A DNA stretch of 11,517 nucleotides from Synechococcus sp. PL34863bin_39 (GTDB taxonomy: Bacteria; Cyanobacteriota; Cyanobacteriia; PCC-6307; Cyanobiaceae). This document shows positions 6,352 through 11,517 of the stretch, piece after piece. The notes beneath the pieces are model-generated. The model was not told the DNA's origin, searched no databases, and saw only the letters and a program-made list of their open reading frames with translations. The position numbers and the translations under genes were made by a program. The first letter of the stretch is position 1. The number at the start of each line of letters is the position of its first letter. The stretch covers positions 1 to 11,517 of the forward strand of contig WTHL01000298.1 in assembly GCA_011523155.1 (NCBI GenBank), written 5' to 3'.

Positions 6352-7683
6352 ATGCCCTCTGTGACCCATTCGTCGCCCCGGAGTAAACCGCGCCGCTCCA
6401 AGGCCGTCAGGCGCCTTGTGATCTGGTACCGGCGCAATGCAGCGGTGACCAGCCTCGTCGGCACCGCCACCTCATCGGCCAACGCGGCTGGATCCGTTGC
6501 CGGCACGGTTGTCTCCAGTGCGGGGACCGTCGCCGGGACCGTCGTCTCCGGAGCAGGCACGATGCTCCAGCCCCTGGTTTTCGATCCGTTGCGGCGCCTT
6601 CAGGGTGGGGGGCCTGACGATGAGACCTCCATCGATGATGCGGACCGCCTCTGGGTGGCCGTCGACGGCATGGGGGGTGACCACGCACCCGGACCGATCC
6701 TGGAAGGCTGCCTGGATGCCATCGAGCGGTTGCCGCTGAAGGTTCGCTTTGTCGGCGAAACCGATCGTGTGCTCGCAGCTGCGGAGAGCATGGGGCTGAG
6801 CGAAGCCCTGGATGAGGCCGTTCAGTCCGGTCGCCTGGCGCTGGTGTCGAGTGGTCCCTCCGTCGAGATGCACGAAGAGGCCACGGTGGTGCGGCGCAAG
6901 CGCGATGCCAGCATCAATGTGGCGATGGACCTGGTCAAGAAAGGCGATGCCCTGGCCGTCTACTCCGCTGGGAATTCGGGCGCGGTGATGGCATCGGCGA
7001 TCTTCCGGCTGGGCCGCCTCCGGGGAATCGAGCGGCCTGCGATCGGAGCACTGTTCCCCACCAAGGACCCCGGTCAGCCCGTTCTCGTTCTCGATGTGGG
7101 CGCGAACATGGATTGCAAACCGTCTTATCTGCACCAGTTCGCACTGCTTGGCAACATCTACAGCCACGACGTGCTCCAGGTGAGTCAACCGCGGGTGGGC
7201 CTTCTCAACATCGGCGAAGAGGAATGCAAGGGCAACGACCTGGTGCTCAAGACCCATGCGCTGCTCAAGGAGGAATCCCGTCTGCATTTCGCCGGCAACT
7301 GCGAAGGCCGGGATGTGCTCTCAGGGGACTTCGATGTGGTGGTCTGCGATGGCTTCACCGGCAACGTTCTGCTCAAATTCCTGGAATCGGTGGGCAGCGT
7401 GCTGCTTGGGGTGCTGAAGGTTGAACTGCCCCGTGGTCGTCGCGGCAAGGTGGGCTCAGCCTTCCTGATGAGCAACCTCAAACGCATCAAGAAGCGCCTC
7501 GACCATGCCGAGCACGGCGGTGCACTCCTGCTCGGCGTCAACGGCATCTGCGTGATCGGCCACGGGAGCAGCCGGGCCCTTTCCGTGCTCAGTGCCCTGA
7601 GGCTGGCCCACTCCGCTGCCAGTCATGGCGTGATGGAGGATCTCGCCGCGTTGGGGAATGGCTCCCCTCAGGCGAAAGCATGA
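6352..7683 (+). CDS. plsX: Phosphate acyltransferase PlsX with an N-terminal extension
   Basis: Peripheral membrane enzyme that converts acyl-ACP plus phosphate to acyl-phosphate, the donor used by PlsY in phosphatidic-acid synthesis. The catalytic domain begins near 6649 with VAVDGMGGDHAP. It contains VVRRKRDASINVAMDLVKKG, YSAGNSGAVMAS, LDVGANMD and VVCDGFTGNVLLK, all typical of PlsX, and ends at the stop; this part is about 344 residues, the usual size. Before it lie about 99 extra residues: a basic segment, a 48-residue uncharged Gly/Ala/Ser/Thr/Val-rich stretch with 11-residue repeats, and an acidic linker. I chose the ATG at 6352, ten bases after the rpaB stop. A TTG at 6313 (inside rpaB) or a GTG at 6361 are alternatives, and none has a decisive ribosome site. 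Nothing suggests loss of activity. Confidence 0.93.
   Translation: MPSVTHSSPRSKPRRSKAVRRLVIWYRRNAAVTSLVGTATSSANAAGSVAGTVVSSAGTVAGTVVSGAGTMLQPLVFDPLRRLQGGGPDDETSIDDADRLWVAVDGMGGDHAPGPILEGCLDAIERLPLKVRFVGETDRVLAAAESMGLSEALDEAVQSGRLALVSSGPSVEMHEEATVVRRKRDASINVAMDLVKKGDALAVYSAGNSGAVMASAIFRLGRLRGIERPAIGALFPTKDPGQPVLVLDVGANMDCKPSYLHQFALLGNIYSHDVLQVSQPRVGLLNIGEEECKGNDLVLKTHALLKEESRLHFAGNCEGRDVLSGDFDVVVCDGFTGNVLLKFLESVGSVLLGVLKVELPRGRRGKVGSAFLMSNLKRIKKRLDHAEHGGALLLGVNGICVIGHGSSRALSVLSALRLAHSAASHGVMEDLAALGNGSPQAKA
6460..6558 (+). repeat. In-frame 33-base (11-residue) tandem repeats in plsX
   Basis: Two adjacent 33-base units (6493-6525 and 6526-6558) encode SVAGTVVSSAG and TVAGTVVSGAG, identical at 9 of 11 residues. 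The DNA matches at 24 of 33 bases by my count, and six of the nine differences are silent third-position changes. A more degenerate unit, GTATSSANAAG (6460-6492), precedes them. The pattern looks maintained at protein level rather than a fresh DNA duplication. Confidence 0.75.
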
Positions 7684-7741
7684 ATCCCGCACCAGTCCAG
7701 CCTCGGCTGTGATTGACTGACGCCACCTTCAGCCACTGCCC

Positions 7742-8770
7742 TTGGCCGGTTCCGCATCACTCATCGGATCCTCGGGCGGCGTGGCCCTGAAAGCCTGCGG
7801 CAGTGCCCGTGGATCCCAGCGCATCAGCAATGACCAGCTGGGTGAGCGTGTCGAAACGAACGACGATTGGATCCGCACCCGCACAGGCATTCGCAACCGG
7901 CGCATCGCCGGACCGGGACAGACCCTCTCCACACTCGCCGCGGATGCAGCCAGAGAGGCTCTGACCATGGCTGGCTGGGACGCCGACAGTGTGGACCTGA
8001 TCCTGCTCGCCACCTCCACACCCGACGATCTGTTCGGCTCCGCGCCCAAGGTGCAGGCCCTGCTGGGGGCGAAGCGGGCCGTGGCCTTCGACCTCACAGC
8101 GGCCTGCAGTGGATTTCTGTTTGCCCTGATCACGGCGTCGCAGTTTCTGCGCACAGGGTCCATGCGACGGGTGCTGGTGATCGGAGCGGACCAGCTGAGC
8201 AGCTGGGTCGACTGGGATGACCGACGCAGCTGCATCCTGTTCGGCGACGCCGCTGGTGCTCTGGCGCTCGAAGCATGCCCTCAGGATGAAAACGGCTTGC
8301 TGGGTTTCCAGATGCGGACCGATGGCAGCCGCGGCGACTGCCTGAATGTTCCGCAGACCAGCACCCGCAGCCCGCTGATCGGCGACAGCAGTCACCAGAA
8401 CGGCCGATATGAGCCGATTCAGATGATCGGCCAGGAGGTCTACAAATTCGCCGTCAGGGAAGTGCCGGCCATTCTCAAAGCGCTGCTGAAGGACACGGAC
8501 ACCCAGCCCGAACAGCTCGACTGGTTGCTCCTGCATCAAGCCAATCAACGCATTCTCGATGCTGTGGCTGACCGGTTCGCCATTCCCCACGACCAGGTTC
8601 TGAGCAACCTTGCCGAGTACGGGAACACCTCCGCAGCAACCATCCCTCTGATGCTGGATGAGGCGGTGCGCGACGGCAGGATCCGCGCGGGGCACCACAT
8701 TGCCAGCAGCGGCTTCGGCGCTGGACTCAGCTGGGGCGCGGCACTCCTGCGCTGGCAGGGCCCCTCGTAG
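7742..8770 (+). CDS. fabH: Beta-ketoacyl-ACP synthase III (KAS III)
   Basis: Starts type II fatty-acid synthesis by condensing acetyl-CoA with malonyl-ACP. The catalytic triad is visible: Cys122 in TAACSGFLFA, His265 in LLHQANQRI and Asn295 in EYGNTSAAT. The N-terminal VETNDDWIRTRTGI and the C-terminal GFGAGLSWGAALLRW are also characteristic. The TTG at 7742 gives 342 residues and is the first possible start after an in-frame TGA at 7718. A GTG at 7781 gives 329 residues and places the DDW motif at nearly the E. coli FabH position, so it is a serious alternative; neither has a clear Shine-Dalgarno. The 58 bases between plsX and this start hold no clear terminator, and fabD follows 26 bases downstream. 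Function is firm; the start is uncertain. Confidence 0.95.
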   Translation: MAGSASLIGSSGGVALKACGSARGSQRISNDQLGERVETNDDWIRTRTGIRNRRIAGPGQTLSTLAADAAREALTMAGWDADSVDLILLATSTPDDLFGSAPKVQALLGAKRAVAFDLTAACSGFLFALITASQFLRTGSMRRVLVIGADQLSSWVDWDDRRSCILFGDAAGALALEACPQDENGLLGFQMRTDGSRGDCLNVPQTSTRSPLIGDSSHQNGRYEPIQMIGQEVYKFAVREVPAILKALLKDTDTQPEQLDWLLLHQANQRILDAVADRFAIPHDQVLSNLAEYGNTSAATIPLMLDEAVRDGRIRAGHHIASSGFGAGLSWGAALLRWQGPS

Positions 8771-8796
8771 GCTCCCCCCACAACTGCAGCGTTTCG

Positions 8797-9693
8797 ATGG
8801 CGATCGCCTGGGTGTTCCCCGGTCAAGGGTCTCAGAAAGTCGGCATGGCCGACCCCGTTCTGAGCCTGGAGGGTGCGGAAGAGCGCTTTGCCCTGGCCTC
8901 ACGGCTGATGGGACGTGATCTTCTGGCGATCTGCCGTGGCGAAGGCAGCCAAGGGGAAGGTCCAGACGACCTCAATGACACCCGCAACACCCAGCCGGCC
9001 CTGTTTGTTGTCGAGTCCCTGCTCGTCGACGAACTCCGCCGCCAGGGACGGGAGCCGGCCGTTGTGGCAGGGCACAGCCTCGGGGAACTCGTGGCGCTCT
9101 ACGCAGCGGGAGTGTTTGATGCCGAGACCGGCCTTGCCCTCATGCTGAAACGATCCACGCTCATGGCCGCTGCCGGAGGCGGTGCCATGACTGCGGTGAT
9201 CGGTTTCGACCGCGATCAGCTTGATGCGCTGGTGGCAGGCCATGACGGAGTGGTGATCGCCAACGACAACAGTGCCGCTCAGGTGGTTCTGTCGGGAACG
9301 CCCGAGGCCGTGGCGGCCGTCAGCGCAGAACTGACCTGCAAACGTGCGATCCCGCTTCCGGTCTCGGGGGCCTTTCACTCGCCGTTCATGGCCGATGCCG
9401 CCGCGGCCTTCGCGGAGCACATCGATGCCTTGCCCTTCGAGGATGCCCGGGTCCCGGTGCTGAGCAACACGGATCCGAGCCCGAGCTGTGAGGCCCGTGT
9501 GATCAAACAGCGACTGCGGGATCAGATGACAACGGGCGTGCGCTGGCGCGAAACGATGGATGCCATGACGGCAAGCGATGTCGACACACTCGTGGAGATC
9601 GGCCCTGGAAATGTGCTGAGCGGCCTGGCGAAACGCGCCATGAAAGGCGTTGTCACCAGCCAGCTGGCGAGCGCTGCGGATCTCGGACTCTGA
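8797..9693 (+). CDS. fabD: Malonyl-CoA:ACP transacylase
   Basis: Transfers malonate from malonyl-CoA to acyl carrier protein, supplying the extender for FabH and the elongating synthases. The 298 residues match the usual 290-310. Motifs in order are FPGQGSQ (7-13, oxyanion-hole Gln10), QPALF (66-70), GHSLGE with nucleophile Ser94, Arg119 after the LMLKR segment, GAFHSPFM with catalytic His194, and EIGPGNVLSGL near 267-277. The ATG at 8797 puts the first beta strand AWVFPGQG right at the N-terminus, as in the family. It sits between fabH (26 bases upstream) and plsC (3 bases downstream), so the three are very likely co-transcribed. No anomaly seen. Confidence 0.97.
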   Translation: MAIAWVFPGQGSQKVGMADPVLSLEGAEERFALASRLMGRDLLAICRGEGSQGEGPDDLNDTRNTQPALFVVESLLVDELRRQGREPAVVAGHSLGELVALYAAGVFDAETGLALMLKRSTLMAAAGGGAMTAVIGFDRDQLDALVAGHDGVVIANDNSAAQVVLSGTPEAVAAVSAELTCKRAIPLPVSGAFHSPFMADAAAAFAEHIDALPFEDARVPVLSNTDPSPSCEARVIKQRLRDQMTTGVRWRETMDAMTASDVDTLVEIGPGNVLSGLAKRAMKGVVTSQLASAADLGL

Positions 9694-9696
9694 CTC

Positions 9697-10356
9697 GTGC
9701 CTGACGCAGCCCGCCCCACACCCCGGCCCAGCCTGACCTACCGGCTGGTGAGCACCCTGCTGGTGTTCCCCCTCTTCCGCATCCTGTTCCGCGGACGGGT
9801 CTCCGGTCTCAGCAACGTGCCCATGCACGGACCGCTGGTGGTGGTGGCCAACCATGGCTCCCATCTCGACCCACCCCTTCTCGGCCATGCACTGGGCCGC
9901 CCCGTCGCCTTCATGGCCAAGGCCGAACTGTTCGCCGTACCCTTGCTCGGGCCTCTGATCCGGGCTCTGGCGGCTTACCCGGTGAAGCGAGGGGCCAGTG
10001 ACCGGGAAGCGATCCGAACCGCCACCGCGCGGTTGCAGGAGGGTTGGGCGACCGGGGTCTTCCTGGATGGCACCCGCCAGAGCGACGGTCGTGTGAATCA
10101 ACCGCTGCCGGGCGCCGCGCTGCTGGCCGCACGAAGCGGAGCGCCGCTCGTGCCGGTCGCGATCATCAACAGCCACAGGGCCATGGGTCCGGGGAAGGGC
10201 CTGTTGCGGCTCGTTCCAATCCAGATCAGGGTTGGGGAGCCCGTTCCGGCGCCCACCAGTCGACGCAAACCCGATCTGGAAGCCACCACGCAAGAACTGC
10301 AGCGACGGATCAACGCCCTTCTCGATCAGGGTCTCCTCACCAGCCGCTCCAGCTGA
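9697..10356 (+). CDS. plsC: 1-acyl-sn-glycerol-3-phosphate acyltransferase (PlsC/LPLAT family)
   Basis: Membrane-associated enzyme that acylates lysophosphatidic acid to phosphatidic acid, the precursor of all glycerolipids including thylakoid galactolipids. The 219 residues begin with an amphipathic or hydrophobic helix (about 13-32). The acyltransferase block I NHGSHLD follows, with His53 and Asp58. Block II is FMAKAELFAVPLLGPLIRAL plus the YPVKRG segment. Block III reads FLDGTRQ (122-128) where most family members have FPEGTRS, so the conserved Glu is Asp124. Block IV is APLVPVAI (149-156). The start is a GTG at 9697, three bases after the fabD stop. The last 31 bases overlap the 3' end of the convergent YdcF-like gene. 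Family membership is clear; substrate is inferred from the preceding fab and plsX genes. Confidence 0.92.
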   Translation: MPDAARPTPRPSLTYRLVSTLLVFPLFRILFRGRVSGLSNVPMHGPLVVVANHGSHLDPPLLGHALGRPVAFMAKAELFAVPLLGPLIRALAAYPVKRGASDREAIRTATARLQEGWATGVFLDGTRQSDGRVNQPLPGAALLAARSGAPLVPVAIINSHRAMGPGKGLLRLVPIQIRVGEPVPAPTSRRKPDLEATTQELQRRINALLDQGLLTSRSS

Positions 10357-10910
10357 GTCTTCGCCCACGGCTTGAGATCTTGACCGGTGAGCACCCAGGC
10401 GAAGGCACGAAGGCCATCGCCCCAGTGCTTGCCGGCATTTTCTGGGGCGCAAGGAGTTCCACACGCCACGGGCACGCCGGTGAGGCGGATGCCACGACTG
10501 CCTGCGACCAGGGTTCCAACGGTGAGTGCCCGCGGCAGATGGTCCTCGCTGGTGACCAGCAGCACATGGCGCACGCCCTGGCGATGCAGATCATCCACGA
10601 GCGACGTGAAATTGCCGAGGGTGTCCGTGGCGCGGTAATCCAGCTGCACCTGCCCTGCCGGCAGTCCTTCACGCTGGACGAGCCAACGGGCGTATTCGGG
10701 GTTGCTGCCGCCGCTGACCACCAGAGGCATCTTCAGCTGCCGGGCCAGAAGCAGACCGGCCCGTTCGCGATCCACATCACCACCCAGCACAAGAATCCTG
10801 TCAGGGGGGTGGGCATGGACCATTACCGCGACATAGGGACGGATCCGAGCGGCGACGGGCATGACGAGAGCGCCCAGGACGCCGAGCACGAACCAACGCT
10901 GAAGCCTCAC
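10326..10910 (-). CDS. YdcF/DUF218 family protein, membrane-anchored
   Basis: The family includes E. coli YdcF, SanA and ElyC. Members bind or act on phosphorylated or nucleotide substrates and are linked to envelope integrity; the reaction is not settled. The 194 residues start with one hydrophobic segment (about 6-22) likely to anchor the protein with the domain outside the cytosol. Family motifs are ILVLGGD (39-45), LVVSGG (63-68), ATDTLGNF (94-101) and LLVTSEDHLPRA (117-128), with His124 and Arg127. Two close cysteines, C150 and C154, could pair outside the cytosol. The GTG at 10910 is two bases after the tsaB stop, with AGGTG (complement of 10916-10920) five bases before it, supporting this start and co-translation with tsaB. 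The 3' end overlaps plsC tail to tail. Specific function unknown. Confidence 0.85.
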   Translation of the reverse strand: MRLQRWFVLGVLGALVMPVAARIRPYVAVMVHAHPPDRILVLGGDVDRERAGLLLARQLKMPLVVSGGSNPEYARWLVQREGLPAGQVQLDYRATDTLGNFTSLVDDLHRQGVRHVLLVTSEDHLPRALTVGTLVAGSRGIRLTGVPVACGTPCAPENAGKHWGDGLRAFAWVLTGQDLKPWAKTQLERLVRRP

Positions 10911-10912
10911 AA

Positions 10913-11517
10913 CTACACCTGGCCCACCGGCGAGGTGGGGTAGATCGGCAGCACCGCCTCCCAGGGGCCTGGGTCACCCCGCCGATGAGCCTGCAGCGAC
11001 AGATCCAGCAGACGGGAAACGTCAGCCTCCACGTCATCCACCATTGGCAGAGCAGGCACCGCTGTCTGCCCGTCCTTGAGCAGATGGGGACGTTCCAGCT
11101 CCGTCACCGACCCATCACCCTGGCATTGATAGAGGCCGGCCACCTGGCCCCTTCGCGGCAAGTCCTGAACGATCCAGAAGGGAGCAACCGAATCGATCAG
11201 GCTTCCAGCCGCGTGAAGACGCGTCGCCATCAGCGCAAAACTGCTGACGGGATCCAGGGGACAGCCGAGCTGCTGGGCCAGGGTGCGGGCCATCACCACG
11301 GTGAGACGGGTGCCGGTGAAGCCACCCGGGCCAATGGCGACGCCAAGCCGGACCAGCTCATTCCAATGGCTGGCAGGCAGCAGCTCCTGGACGGCAACCG
11401 GAAGACTGTTGGTGAGCTCCCGGCCGGCCGGCCGGACCAGGACCCGACGCGAGCCGACAGGGTCATCCAGATGGAGCACGGCCGCACCGAGCACCGGCGT
11501 GGAGCTGTGCAACGCCA
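10913..11517 (-). CDS. tsaB: tRNA t6A biosynthesis protein TsaB (YeaZ), 5' end cut by the right edge
   Basis: Partner of TsaD (with TsaE) in making N6-threonylcarbamoyladenosine at position 37 of ANN-decoding tRNAs. TsaB is an inactive actin-like-fold paralogue that dimerises with TsaD. The diagnostic stretch is AIGPGGFTGTRLTVVMARTL, followed by a lineage-specific C-terminal region. The frame stays open to the last base of the window. Codons just before the in-frame TTG at 11512 read in line with the usual first strand (family pattern LALDTST, here ALHSST). The true start therefore lies a few codons beyond the edge and the TTG is probably an internal Leu. The usual Asp of that first strand is His. 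The visible part is 200 complete codons plus the stop, slightly shorter than E. coli TsaB (about 231). The YdcF-like gene follows after two bases. Confidence 0.88.
   Translation of the reverse strand, partial: ALHSSTPVLGAAVLHLDDPVGSRRVLVRPAGRELTNSLPVAVQELLPASHWNELVRLGVAIGPGGFTGTRLTVVMARTLAQQLGCPLDPVSSFALMATRLHAAGSLIDSVAPFWIVQDLPRRGQVAGLYQCQGDGSVTELERPHLLKDGQTAVPALPMVDDVEADVSRLLDLSLQAHRRGDPGPWEAVLPIYPTSPVGQV

Noticed and set aside
6472..7287. A 271-codon minus-strand open frame over plsX
   Set aside because: It is antisense to the conserved PlsX catalytic domain and has no motif of its own.
7698..7709. Inverted repeat CAGCC-TC-GGCTG between plsX and fabH, a possible terminator
   Set aside because: The two-base loop is too tight, the stem is only five pairs and no T tract follows; termination here would also split an evident gene run.
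7757..8902. A 381-codon minus-strand open frame over fabH
   Set aside because: It is antisense to fabH with its full catalytic triad; composition is low-complexity shadow-like with no recognisable domain.
8899..10464. A 521-codon open frame on the minus strand across fabD, plsC and the YdcF-like gene
   Set aside because: It lies antisense to three well-recognised genes, its translation is rich in Arg/Gly/His/Gln with no family motif, and long antisense frames are expected in GC-rich coding DNA.
1..11517. Search for mobile elements, CRISPR arrays, tRNAs, defence or toxin-antitoxin genes
   Set aside because: All space is filled by recognisable housekeeping or photosynthesis genes, and the longest gene-free stretch is about 119 bases. 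No direct-repeat arrays, terminal inverted repeats, transposase motifs or tRNA-like folds were seen by eye.

Overview
The window looks like core chromosome of a marine picocyanobacterium, most likely Synechococcus (subcluster 5.1-like). The evidence is a photosystem I assembly protein (Ycf3), the cyanobacterial response regulator RpaB (Ycf27), a GC-rich composition, tightly packed genes, frequent GTG/TTG starts and weak Shine-Dalgarno sites. The species cannot be fixed from sequence alone. I see no tRNA, rRNA, insertion sequence, phage gene, CRISPR array or toxin/defence module.

Layout. (1) Positions 1-3453, minus strand: a Cu(+)-exporting P-type ATPase, thymidylate kinase (tmk) and the clamp-loader delta' subunit (holB, cut by the left edge) follow each other in that transcriptional order. 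A 4-base overlap separates the first two and a 13-base gap the last two. (2) Positions 3527-4048, plus strand: ycf3, divergent from the ATPase. (3) Positions 4072-5475, minus strand: radA, convergent with ycf3. (4) Positions 5595-10356, plus strand: rpaB, plsX, fabH, fabD, plsC, a compact set joining a light/redox-stress regulator to fatty-acid initiation and phosphatidic-acid synthesis. (5) Positions 10326-11517, minus strand: tsaB (cut by the right edge) followed by a YdcF/DUF218 membrane-anchored protein whose 3' end overlaps plsC.

How the genes work together. FabD charges ACP with malonate, FabH makes the first condensation, PlsX turns acyl-ACP into acyl-phosphate, and PlsC adds the second acyl chain to lysophosphatidic acid. 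Four steps from malonyl-CoA to membrane lipid therefore sit in one run behind rpaB; the intermediate PlsY step is not in the window. HolB and Tmk both serve DNA replication, RadA serves recombination, and TsaB serves tRNA t6A modification. Ycf3 and the Cu ATPase both touch photosynthetic electron transport: PSI assembly, and copper supply or detoxification.

I did not find a new multi-gene system. The most unusual local signal is an uncharged N-terminal extension on PlsX carrying 11-residue tandem repeats. Smaller points are a His-rich exit-side loop in the Cu ATPase, a Glu-to-Asp change in the PlsC FPEGTR motif, missing zinc cysteines in HolB, and start-codon corrections for ycf3, plsX and tsaB.
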